NCBI GenBank assembly: GCA_013423385.1
Contig: BLZA01000057.1
Span: forward strand, 187,533 to 251,532
Direction: 5' to 3'
DNA: 64,000 nt
From: Naganishia liquefaciens
Taxonomy: Eukaryota; Basidiomycota; Tremellomycetes; Filobasidiales; Filobasidiaceae
Positions 12,001-22,943 of the stretch are shown here, piece after piece. Below the pieces are notes generated by a model. The model was not told the DNA's origin. It worked only from the letters and a program-made list of their open reading frames with translations, and made no database searches. A program made the position numbers and the translations under genes. Numbering within the stretch: the stretch's first letter is position 1; each line of letters begins with the position of its first letter.

Positions 12001-13865
12001 CTGGCGGATTGAAGGTTTCCGCCGGATTCGAGCCATAAGGGAACATGGCCTGGAAAGCTTGACCTGCGAGGGATGCTTGTGCTTGAGATGCTGAAGGTAA
12101 TAATGCAGACAGGACTGTGTCTCGGGACATGTTGGCGGGATTGACCTGTTGCGTCGGTCTGGACGGGACAGCGTTGGGCTGTGGCTGTATCATCGCGAGC
12201 GGACGAGGTTGGGCCGAGCCTCGAAGTTGGGCGCTGTTCGGCATCGGCACGGACCCTGCTGCAGCCTGTGATGTATGACGGGTCGACTGGGCGGGGAGTG
12301 GCAGTGGCGGTTTTTTGATGGAAGCAGTGGGCGCCGGAGATGGTTTAACGGATGTTGCTTTTGCCTGTTGCTCGGAACCGCCTTGTGACGACTGACGGCG
12401 AGCAGATGCTGGAATTCGTGTCGATTTGGGCAGCGGTTCTCCCGGAATGTATAGGGTCTGCAATAGTGTCAGCAGCTGAATGCCTTGATGGCTGGCAACT
12501 TACGCATTGTTCTGGAATCTAACACCGAGACTAACTGGTTAGTTGTGTTCCAACTGCAATCATTCACGTCACCTTTCGCGCTGTAACAACTGATCAGATA
12601 ATGCAACATCACTGGATTCTTCGCGACTTACCTGTACAATGCTGACATGGTATCTCCCGATTACATTTTTGCTTTCTCTTTGCGGCTGTCAACATTGCAG
12701 GCTTTCGCGTAACACGGAGACTCACCTTGGTACACTGCGCACAACTCAACGCCACTCGCGGTTTCTTCCGCTTTGCCTTTTCCTGCGCATTCTCGGAAGT
12801 GTCGGGAGTGGCATTGTCGCCATTCCCATCGGCTGCGGCCTCCTGTCCATCTCCTCCCAGACCTCTCGCATTGGGGTTGATTGTTCCGTTTGAGATGCCG
12901 ACGGGAAACGATCGAGGCGTCACCGATGGGGTCCTATTTATACTTGTGATTCCTGGAGTCCCACTTGGCGTCATGGCCTTGCCGGGACTTGAATTGAGCG
13001 ATATATTGGATCCCGATGGACGACTGGCCACGTTGGGACGTCCATGTGCTGGGTTGTAATGTGGAAAGCCTGGACCGGCGTTCAGGTTGAGCGCGACGCC
13101 TGGGATAATGGCTTCGTCTCTTGCGTGCACTTCTTCCGCTCGATTCCTCGCCCCGACATTTGCATTTGAAATGTCGTCGACCTGTGGCTTTGTTTCCACC
13201 TCTCCTTGGTCATCGTACGAACTCTTTCTCTTCCTTCCAGCCATCGCCTTGTCCAAGCTGTCTTCCATCTTGTAAAGATCCCTCTCAGGGCGCAATGCAG
13301 AAGGATGAGTCTCGGTCACTGTCGAAAATGCGTTTGTCGTCTCGAAGCGTCTTTCCAAAGGATGGGGACAATTCCTTGCTACAAGCGGTCGAGTAACCAC
13401 ACGCGGAATAACGGGAGATATCGTGCGCGGCTTGTCCAAAGCGGTACAATCGGGTCCAATGTAGACGTGAGGTAGTTGACGTGGTGCAGCTCGTACTAGT
13501 GGTGCAACAGGTGCACGAAAATGACTGCTGTATACTTGCGGATAAACTCTTTCGAACGATGCCAGGCCGGGAAATGGCGGGTGGTCCGTATGTAATGAAG
13601 GATGATACGAAACGTATGCAGAATTCAAGCTCGTGTATGTATTATTCCTCGCTTCTCGAGGTGAAAAGGGTGTTTGCGTTCGTGATGTGTCGATGCGAGG
13701 CTGTGCGACCGTATCTGTGGGTGATCTGGTGAAGTGCAGATCGGTACGTTCGATTGATGTGTCCATGGCGGCACATGGGGGGAGCCAGATATGGTTGGAT
13801 GCGGGATCCATAGCGAATTGTGTGCGAGTGCCATCAGGGACGTTAGAAGGCGCCGAGTCGAGCAT
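9050..13865 (-). CDS. Zn2Cys6 transcription factor with fungal-specific middle domain
   Basis: Fifteen exons, all in frame, give 1380 residues: 12726..13865, 12632..12677, 12573..12580, 12504..12518, 11329..12457, 11178..11282, 11042..11132, 10937..10996, 10408..10891, 10293..10361, 10225..10242, 10154..10177, 9995..10105, 9125..9947, 9050..9069. The zinc cluster is at residues 375-403 with spacing C-x2-C-x6-C-x5-C-x2-C-x8-C (CAQC, then C385, C391, C394, C403), and four introns cut it. Basic runs (KRKKPR) precede it. The fungal-specific regulatory domain follows (WFFRHINYVRYPIDERSF, then GRPPSIGDAYCDAG and ELPPHYRM). The C-terminal region is Gly/Ser-rich and ends DDTYWNTLIDGIINSA, typical of this family. 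Start chosen at MLDSAPSN; the upstream open frame runs through a CCTCG microsatellite and is unlikely to be coding. Target genes cannot be inferred. Confidence 0.9.
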
Positions 13866-15860
13866 GGAGGAAAGGCGGTAGGATGATAAAGGGAAAGGCA
13901 AGAAGCCAGAGTCAGTTTGGAACAGGTGATCATTCAACTCGACACTATCAGCAAGGCGTAAAGGATTTGCAGGTACAGCTTGCAGCTGATCGCCCAAAGG
14001 AAGTCGTGACACATGGTCGGAACACGTTTTGTTCTCGTCCTCGCATCCTCGCGTTTCACCTCGCCTCGCCTCGCCTCGCCTCGCCTCGCCTCGCCTCGCC
14101 TCGCCTCGCTTTCGGTTTCGCCACTGCGTCGATCCGCATTGTTCTGCAGTCACTAGCTAGACGATGACACTTACCGTCTCTTGAACCTTTCTCGTCGACG
14201 TTGCTCAACTTTGCCAACTCGCACACAGGCTCTTTACAAATTCCTCGCTGTAAAACACTGAACTCGCGCGGATCCTCGAGTCCTTCGACAGATTCCCTTG
14301 GTTTTCTGCCGTTTGTTTTTGTGTGATTGGTGTTGCGACGAAAGCCCGGCGAAGATTCGACCTGCCCAGACGTCCTGTCCGAGAGGGTGCCGAGGCAATG
14401 TTGACGACGATCAATTATCGTTGCTGGGCTGAACCGGTGTTTATAACCGTGCCCACGCCAATCCCTATGCAGATTTCGCGTCTGAAATGACCGTCGTCTC
14501 TGCAATGATGACGCCTATCGATGCAGCCTGACGTCTTTGCAGGATCTCTCGAGACATACAGCATTGACCTTGCACGACCTTTGGATATCTTTCAATAATC
14601 ACACACCCTTTGCTGTAAAAAATGCATCCGCGCATAGACCGGCGCCAGTCAGAAGCTGCTCAGCCAATGCAAGGCGTCGCGAATGTGCACAAAATCGAGA
14701 ATTATGACTCTGCCACTCTGCGCATCTGTCACTCTTCGCATGAAGCCGAGGTGCACAAAGCGATCGAGAAGCTGCAAGCCTGGAATGGAGAGCAGCTTGG
14801 AAAGCTCGCTGGAAAGGGGTATCAAACACTTTACAGCTGCATCGCGATTTGACGGTTCATTTGCTGGGCGAAAGGTCCTCTATGTATAAGAAGCAGCAGG
14901 CATAGGGCCATCTGGGACAGGCTTCAGGGAACCTGAAACTCAATCCAACAAGGGTCAACGGCCTGACCATCCTTTACAAACTGTATCATCTGACAGAAAG
15001 TACGGCAACTTGCGCCTGCCAGTCCCCCGAGGCGGAAAATCGCGATCGGGTTGATTACAAGCAGGGGCACCTGTTTTCGGGTTGAAGTCATGCAACTTAG
15101 CTAGTCAGGCATGTCAAGTCTGATGCCTTTTCTGAGAATCGTAACGATGGATGAGGGACTCTCGGAATAATCTGAGCGTGTGATGACCCTTCGCGCACTC
15201 CCACCGCACAAACGTATCAGCCGACTCATAGTATGTGTTCCAGCGATGATACAGTCTGAATATTCCCAGGCTAGGGTTGTCAGAGATCCGAACATTGACT
15301 CGGGTGATCTGACAAGGCGCGTCAAGTGTTCTTTAGCGCCGATTGGCATCCCCGTTGCACCTGGTGACTGCGGCTGTAATTTCAGAAAGAGAGCGTCTCG
15401 TGTTTCAGAGAAGTGGGACTCAGCCATTATCAACCAAAATCAGTCAAGATCCCTCCGCCATCCGAGCTCAATAGTGATCTCGGTATTACACCTTGTTCGA
15501 GCTTTCCCAAGCTAGTCTACTGCTCTGCGTCAATTTCGTGGGACCGAACAGGAGATATCGAAAGCAATCGAAATTGTCCCGCCTCCAACGACACCAACCC
15601 GACGCAGCGCATAGTCAATTCTCCAGCCACAGCTAGCCGCGGTACGCAGCACGAGCAGCTTATCGCCATATCCGTGGTATAGCAAGTCACAGGCTCTGGA
15701 ATCTGCAAGCCACTGTACGTATCCAAAGGACCTGTCCGATCTGCACGCGAGCTGATGCTCCGTGTCGATCTCTTCTGTGCGATTCTCTGCTCTCCTGCGT
15801 ATCTCTTGGCGCGGCAGATAACATCCATCATATATATATACATAACCCTTGTCCACCACC
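13866..15860. other. long intergenic region with divergent promoters
   Basis: About 2 kb between the divergent Zn2Cys6 gene and ILV1. It holds both promoters, the CCTCG microsatellite at 14059..14108, and a short TA run just before ILV1 (about 15831-15842). Several open frames of 60-110 codons exist on both strands (for example 14622..14852 and 15101..15433), but none shows a recognisable protein or splice signals, so they are not called. Confidence 0.4.
14059..14108. repeat. (CCTCG)10 pentanucleotide microsatellite
   Basis: Ten perfect CCTCG units about 195 bases upstream of the start codon of the Zn2Cys6 regulator, so in its 5' UTR or promoter. On the gene's strand it reads CGAGG repeats. 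Confidence 0.95.
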
Positions 15861-18452
15861 ATGTCGGGCACAGCTTCAGCGCTTCAATTTCCCAACGAAG
15901 GCGATCTCGCGCAGACGAGTGACCTCTCCACGCCCAAGGGCACCGATACCCGCCAACCCCAGCGTCCGTCCGGGCCGATACCTATACCGAGCAATAAGAC
16001 AGCGAACGGTGAATCCGACATGCAGTACGGCTCGCAAACGCAAGTCGTCGACTTGACGGCGTCGGACATTCAAGACAGCTCGCGTGATCTCGGCGAGATG
16101 CGTTCTCCGCAACCTACCTCGCTTGCTCAAATCATGTCCACCAACAAGTTTTCCCTGACAACGCCTCCTTCATCACCTGGCGCGAGCTACCCGCCGGCAC
16201 TCCAGCTCGAGTATTCGTCGTCTGCGCCGATGCCTCAGACGCCCAAGCCGCATACCGTTCAATTTGGCGATCCTGATGTGCCGTCGCATCTGTACACGCG
16301 CTTGCCGTCACATTTCTTGCACAAGGAGGAAGGCAGTGATGAGTTGGTGCCAGACTATATGCGAATGATTCTGTTGTGTAAGTGTAGCGCACGATTCGGA
16401 AGCCATCGCTAACTTTGTCTTTTAGCCAAGGTGTATTCCCCTCCACTCAACCTCAAGGAAACCCCGCTCACGCTTGCCGTCAACCTCTCGGGTCGACTCG
16501 GCTGCGAAGTCTGGCTCAAGCGTGAAGATCTTCAACCCGTCTTTTCATTCAAGATCCGGGGCGCATACAACTTGATGGCGAGCCTGACCAAAGAAGAGCG
16601 CTGGAAAGGTGTCGTCACGTGTTCCGCTGGAAATCACGCTCAAGGTGTCGCCCTTGCAGGATATCATCTCAAGATCCCGTGCACCATCGTCATGCCGACC
16701 GGCACGCCCTCGATCAAGTGGAGAAACGTCGAGCGTCTGGGAGCAAAAGTTGTACTGCACGGCCAGGACTTTGACGAAGCCAAGACGGAATGCGCACGAT
16801 TGGCAAAAACGTACGGACTGCACTTTATCCCGCCGTACGATGACCCGATGGTCGTCGCCGGCCAAGGCACCGTCGCCGTCGAACTTGCCCGTCAGATCAA
16901 GGACTTTGAATCGCTCGATGGAATCTTTGCGTCGGCCGGAGGAGGCGGCTTGCTTGCCGGTATCTCGGCCTACACCAAACGGATTGCGCCGCAGATGAAT
17001 GTGATTGGTGTCGAGACGCATGATGGAGACGCGCTGAAGCGAAGTTTGGCTGCTGGAAAGCGAGTGACGTTGCAAGAAGTGGGACCGTTTGCGGATGGTA
17101 CGGCCGTCAAGATTGTCGGAGAGGAGCCGTTCAGGCTGTGCAAGAATTTGCTGGATGATGTTGTTTTGGTATCAAACGACGAGATTTGCGCGGCCATCAA
17201 GGATGTCTTTGAGGGTGAGTTCTCCCGGATAGGCGAGGCGAGCAAGGCGGATCTGACAGAGTTTCAGAAACCCGAGCGATTCCGGAACCATCCGGTGCTC
17301 TCGCTCTCGCAGGCCTCAAGGCATATATCCAAGAGAACGGTCTTCAGAACAGCGGCAAACGCTTCGTCGCCGTCGTGTCGGGCGCCAACATGAACTTTGG
17401 CAGACTGCGCTTTGTTGCCGAGCGTGCCGAATTGGGTGAAGGTCGAGAGGTTTTGATGGGCGTCAAGATTCCCGAACAGCCTGGGTCGTAAGTCGTGTTG
17501 GAACCCCAAATCCTCCTTTCCGTCCTCTAGCCCATGCTTTGTCGAAAGTCACGGATCCTCACGAAAAGCATGGGCCTTGCATCTGCATCACCAGATTCTC
17601 GCGAATGATGACAATTCACCAAACCCCTTCTTATCCTTGGAACCTCTCCGCTAATCCTTATACCGTCACTACTACGCCCTACCCCGTCACGACTACGCCG
17701 ATTTACTGCTCAAATGTCCTCGCCGAAAGTTTTATCAAGCTGCATAGCATCATTCATCCACGAGCCACCACGGAGTTCGTTTACCGATATTCGTCGCCCA
17801 AGGAAGCCTACATCATCACCTCATTCCTCTTGAGCTCTGCGCCCTCGTCAGCGTCGGGTCCCTCGCCGGAAGCCCGCGCAGAGGAGATGGCCACGATTCA
17901 GAAAGCCATGGCGGAAGCCGGCATGGAGAGCGTCGATCTGAGTGACGATGAATTTGCCAAGAGCCATGTGCGACACATGGTCGGCGGCAAGATGGCAGTC
18001 GAGCATGAGAGGATTTTCCGGTTCGGTAAGTCAGGTTTGGTCACCCGAGTCATGATCATCTTTTTTTGACTGCCTCTGTAGAATTCCCTGAACGACCTGG
18101 CGCGCTGCGAAAGTTTTTGATCGGGATGCAATCAGACTGGAATATCACCATGTTCCACTACAGGAATCACGGCGCCGGTTCGTCTTCCCACACGCGTGCC
18201 GAGGACAGGTCTGACCCTTTTTTTTTTCTTTTTGCCGGTTGCAGACGTCGGTAAAATCCTGGTTGGCGTGTCTGTTCCTCCTTGGGAATCTGAGCAATGG
18301 GATGGCTTCGTTCGTAAACTGGGTTACCCGTTTGTCGAAGAGACCAGAAATCTGTGCGTTGGCCCTGTCGGCGCGACGGCTCACTGATGGTTGCTGACTT
18401 GTGTATATGCAGCGCGTACAATCTGTTCTTGGGCCAAGCACCGTCAGCATAA
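15861..18452 (+). CDS. ILV1: threonine dehydratase (threonine deaminase)
   Basis: Seven exons (15861..16377, 16426..17214, 17268..17487, 17730..18025, 18082..18177, 18245..18353, 18413..18452) give 688 residues. The fold-type II PLP domain carries SFKIRGAYN with the PLP lysine at residue 215, [12 protein letters not shown], and the phosphate loop [10 protein letters not shown]. Two C-terminal ACT-like regulatory segments follow ([20 protein letters not shown] and [14 protein letters not shown]), as in biosynthetic enzymes inhibited by isoleucine. It converts threonine to 2-oxobutanoate, the first step of isoleucine synthesis, normally in mitochondria. Oddities: about 170 residues precede the catalytic domain, much longer than a simple presequence and low in complexity; and intron 3 is 242 bases, far above the local average, so a missed small exon is possible there. 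Confidence 0.93.
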
Positions 18453-19048
18453 GCGGATAGCTCGCCTCCACGTTTTTCTTGGATTATCACTTTTTGACGG
18501 GAAATAGACGGTGTCCAATAGTATAATACCACTTGATTCCGTCGATGGACAGACAAGCGGATACATTCGTTTTTGCACCTTTTCGTGACGAACATCTGTC
18601 GCTCTAGCACGCTCATGTTGTACAGTATCGTCGGCCCATTTGAGCGCCCTTGCCCTCTCGTGTTCCACACGACCGGTCAGACCTGCAATAGCATATATAT
18701 ATATTATATATATATATATATATATTACCGTTGCCGAGCCATTCTTGGAGTGTCGGTCAAGACATGCCTGTATGATGACGAGGGTTGACGTGAGGCGGGT
18801 GCAAAATCGCGTGGACAGGGCGCGTTATGAATGTTGGACGCGCCGTGATAAATGAATTCAGCGACCAGGCCGCAGTCTGAAACATGAAGCACATGCGGGA
18901 TGGGATGATTGAGCAACTCGACGGGTGCGATCGTGCATGCTTCAGCCTGCTTGGAAGCATTCGCAGCGTGTGCAGATATACCCGATACCACTCACGCCGA
19001 CATGACAGGGTCGTGGTCCCTATACCGATATATCCCTCAGAACCTGTC
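18453..19048. other. intergenic region with TA microsatellite
   Basis: 596 bases between ILV1 and the DNA ligase gene on the same strand. It holds the ILV1 3' UTR, a TA run and the ligase promoter. No further gene was supported. Confidence 0.45.
18692..18726. repeat. (TA)n microsatellite
   Basis: An alternating TA run, interrupted once, about 320 bases before the DNA ligase start. Confidence 0.9.
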
Positions 19049-22000
19049 ATGATGCACCCCTTGTCATTCGAACGGTATGCGCTAACCCACTTTGATACCC
19101 TCGACGCTGATCCCTCCCATTCAGTTTCTCAACGTTCGTTCAAGCCCTCGGTCAACTCCACAGCAATGCTGACCCTTCGGAAATCTTCAACAAATACATC
19201 AATGGATTCCCCGATCCCCTCCCAAGAAATACCGGCGCTGCCCTGTTTCGTCTGTTGTTTCCGTATTTTACCGTTCGGAGGCGATACCACTTGAAGGAAA
19301 ATTCATTGGCCGAGGGGATCGCAAAAGCGATGACGCTTAGTGATGTGCATTTAGAGGCGCTGAGGAAGTGGGATGATGACGGCAAGGTTGGTCAGCGTGC
19401 GTGTTTGGGCGACGAGGTAAAGCATGTTGCGGAACAGAGGAATCTTTGTCGCGTGAGTTTACCACTGGGCAGCGGGGGGACATGGCGCTGAGTGTTCTCA
19501 GGGCTCGACGAGCGGGAGCCGGTTGAGTATCCTAGACATCGATTTACTCTTGGACGAATTGGCATGTCACTCTACATATTCAAACCTCGGCGCCGGTAAG
19601 CTGTCCACCCTCGCGTCCCCTTCGGACCAAACTGATACCCGCTTCAGATCGACCCGAGAACCCACGTACCCGCTTCCAAATCCTCCGCATCCTCTACACC
19701 ACCTCGGGCCTCTCCCCACTCTCCCTATCCTGTATCACGCAAATCATCCTCCAAGACCTCCGACCCATCACGTGTCCCCTCCCACAGGGCGCATACCACC
19801 CGGCGCTAGCATGTCACATTTCGGCAACAACCAAACCGCCGCCGGTGCTCGATGTCTTTCGCGCCATGAACCTCTGGGACTGGGAAATGCGGGAGCTCTA
19901 TCGTGCGTGCGGAGATCTGGACGTGGTGTGTCGCGTGGTGGAAGCGCTGGGAGGCGGGGCGGGTAGGCGGCCGCGTGGGATTCGAGCGGTTGCGGAGCCG
20001 GTGATTGGGGTTCAGGTGGAAGTGAGTGATCGGTATGGCGCGGGTGTCGTGCCGCCTTGTGTACTGATCTTTTCTGCAGATTCCCAAGTGTGAGAAGGGC
20101 CGGTCAATAGAGTCTGCGTTGAAAATGATTGCGGGTAAGGAGGGCCGCAATACAAGGACGATTTGGGCCGAAACCAAGTATGACGGGGAAAGGTGTGTAC
20201 GGAGTGTCATGAGGGTGTCGGTTCTGAGAATCCCGCAGGATGCAGATACACGTATGGCTGCAGAATGGCAAGCCCGTCATCAAAATTTATTCCAAGTCCA
20301 AGCGAGATAGCACCGAAGATAGAAAGGACACACACGAGTATGATCGCATGGAGGAAGTTGATGCACATGCTGATCCCTCCCAGCATAATCCTCGGCAGTC
20401 TAGGCTTGCCTCTTGTTAGCCAGAAACACATACCAGCCCATCATAAACTACTGTCAAACCGTCTTCAAGCTACGCCGCATCAGCAGGGAACCATCACATC
20501 CGTCATTCTGGAAGCGGAAATGCTGCCGTACAATGAATTAGACCGGGAGGGCGGTCGCGGGCCGGGCATCGAGGAGTTTTGGCATTTGACGAGTCTCGGT
20601 GCTCGGGGAGGGAGTCATCGTGATGCGTAAGCGAAGATTGAGTGATGAAAAAGGCCCTTTCACTAATTCTCGTTCTAGCTCACGCCATTTTTTCCTATCA
20701 TATTTTGATATCTTGCACATCAATGGTGACACCCTACTTACAGAGAGCTATGAAGCCCGTCGGGTCCGTCTAGAATCCGTTGTAAGGGAGATTCCAGGCT
20801 TCGTAAGTCTGAATAGAGCCCTTCGAGACAGATGCTAGATATTGCGCAAGTGCCAATTGGCGGAAAGAACACGGATCGATGTCGCGCAGGGAGTGCGGCG
20901 GGCCATGGCGGTGAGTTGCTTTTGCGTCGTGTTCGAGGTATACTTATTCCATCTCAGCAATTATCCGCGGCTTTCGATCGAAGTAATTTCCGTATCGAGG
21001 GTAAGTCTGCATTCGATTCCTGACCATTCCGCTGACGAGCCGCTCAGAGGGTCTCGTATTGAAGGCCGCCGAATCAAGATACAACGATCCTCAACTGCGT
21101 TGGGTGAAACTCAAGGTGGGCCGATCCCGAGCCCTTGGATCACTCGCTTACCGTCTATCCAGAGAGATTTCATCCCCGGTGTAGGCGACTGTGTCGATTT
21201 GGCCATACTGGCAGTCGGCTGGGACAAGGACCGCGCGAGGGAGCTCAGAGGTGAGGGGAATATCGGCATGAAAGATCCTGGCTAACCGGCCTTAAGTTGG
21301 ACCGTCCGTCGTGACGACCCTCTATGCGGGAGTCTTGACCAACAGAGCCCAAATCCATCAGGGCAAAGAGGAGCCGCACTTTGAGATCCTGTTCAGGATC
21401 TCGTATGGTATGAGCAAGGACCAGCTGGGCGATTTCAACTCGGCTTTGGGAAGACCGCCGTTTCTCACTCGTAAATACAACTCGCATGACTGCCAGGTGG
21501 GTGTCCTGCAATGGGGCGGGATTCATACTGACATCTTCTGCAGGGGCTGTCTTATCGGTTCACTTTGCGCGCCGGCATGATCGCTCCCACCGCAATGTTG
21601 ACAAACCCGATCAATTGCGAGGTCATGGGGGCGGGCTTTCAAAAAATCCCCTTGTCAGAGGTATGAGTTGCAAGTTGTGCACAAACGAATGCTAACGTCT
21701 GGCAGCACTATGAACTGCGTTGGCCGCGCGTTGAAAAGCTTCACCGCCCAGAAGAGCGGTCTTGGGAGAACGGTAAGAGCTCGGATTACAGCTTGACATT
21801 GCTGACGCGGCCTAGCACTTGACGCCGACCGATATCGAGCAACGTGTCTCAAAGCACTAGGGTACCTCGAGTCAAAACCTGAAACGAGGCGATCCCCCGA
21901 AGGAGGCAGTATCGCCGGGATTTTTCGAACTTTTTCCGAAGGCGGCATTGATGTTCTCGACCTATCCCTGGGCACGTTTCCTTCCAAGAAGAGCACGATC

Positions 22001-22648
22001 AAGAAAGAAAGTCCGAGCCCGGCACAACACTCGCCGCCGCCGCGAACGCCCCTGCCGAGACGATCGAGAAGCATGATAGAAGGCCTCTATCCGAGGACTA
22101 GCATGTCGAGAGCCGCTCGATTGCAACAGAAGCCGATGTTTCCCCTCTTGCACCGTATCAATGCAGTCGAGGCGGGCTCGCATAGTCCGCCAAGCGAACG
22201 CGTTTTGTCAAGCGGGCCGACAGCTCGTCCACGTACTCCTGTCTGGCGCGTCAAGCGACGAAAGCGGCCCCCGCGGACGACATCAGGCGCTTACGCCGTC
22301 TTGACAGATACCCTCCGGACAAACACCTCTGCTTCGCCCACGACGTTACGGACACCGAGCGCCGATCCGTTGCTGAGCCGCAAACGCAAAGCACTCGACC
22401 GGCCACACATCCACGTCGTCAAATCCATCCGACAGCTCGTTGAGGCGCCAAACCGGAAATCCACCCGCCTCATCCTCGTCGATGGGCACGACGCCGAGGG
22501 TGTTGCCCGGGTACGAGCCGAGGTCATTCGCCGACAGAGCGAACGGGCAGAACGTGTCCCGATTCGGCTGGTGAATGCGAGCAGGTTGGTGTCCGCTGCT
22601 AATTTGTCAGCGGCAACTGTTGATGGGTTTACAGTTCGTATGTTATAA
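19049..22648 (+). CDS. ATP-dependent DNA ligase, DNA ligase IV-like
   Basis: Sixteen exons close in frame to 962 residues: 19049..19074, 19125..19452, 19502..19595, 19648..20021, 20080..20192, 20239..20337, 20384..20626, 20679..20802, 20839..20910, 20958..21000, 21048..21115, 21163..21250, 21297..21496, 21544..21660, 21706..21772, 21816..22648. Domains: N-terminal ligase domain; adenylation domain with motif I TKYDGERMQIH (catalytic Lys307), a motif III-like FDILHINGD, motif IV EEGLVLKAAE and motif V WVKLKRDFIPG; then an OB-fold. These match DNA ligase IV more than ligase I. The last exon encodes about 277 residues that are basic, Pro/Ser-rich and show no BRCT repeat that I can recognise, whereas ligase IV ends in two BRCTs. 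It may be a ligase IV paralogue known in fungi or a diverged Lig4. The ninth exon's acceptor leaves a 36-base intron and is the weakest junction. Confidence 0.85.
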
Positions 22649-22943
22649 TACAATGTGGCCGTGAGAGGCTGGCCGTAGCGACAGAAGATTCAACTATGGT
22701 TGATCGGACAGCCAGGTCACCTGGGCCAAACGAGCCTTTTCGGGAACGGCCAGGACGGCGGGAGCGATCGGCTGCTCATGCGGCGAGAACGATTCGTGCT
22801 CGATCGACGCGCCCATGCCGGGACGTGTAGCCAAAGGACTTATTGGGCGTGCCGAAATCCGCCAATATATGATACAACTTGATTTCTCTGTCCACATCCC
22901 CGCACCCACACCCGCACCCGGGCACGCCTCGTTTCCTCGTCCC

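Noticed and set aside
13866-14153. N-terminal extension of the Zn2Cys6 regulator through the CCTCG repeat
   Set aside because: It begins at a non-ATG codon and reads a GEARR repeat from a microsatellite; the ATG at 13865 is the better start.
14622-14852. Open frame of 76 codons starting MHPRIDRRQSEAAQ
   Set aside because: No recognisable protein, no splice signals, and it lies in a long promoter region with several equally long random frames.
18692-18726. TATA box cluster for the DNA ligase gene
   Set aside because: It is a simple TA microsatellite about 320 bases before the start codon, too far away and too repetitive to be called a promoter element.
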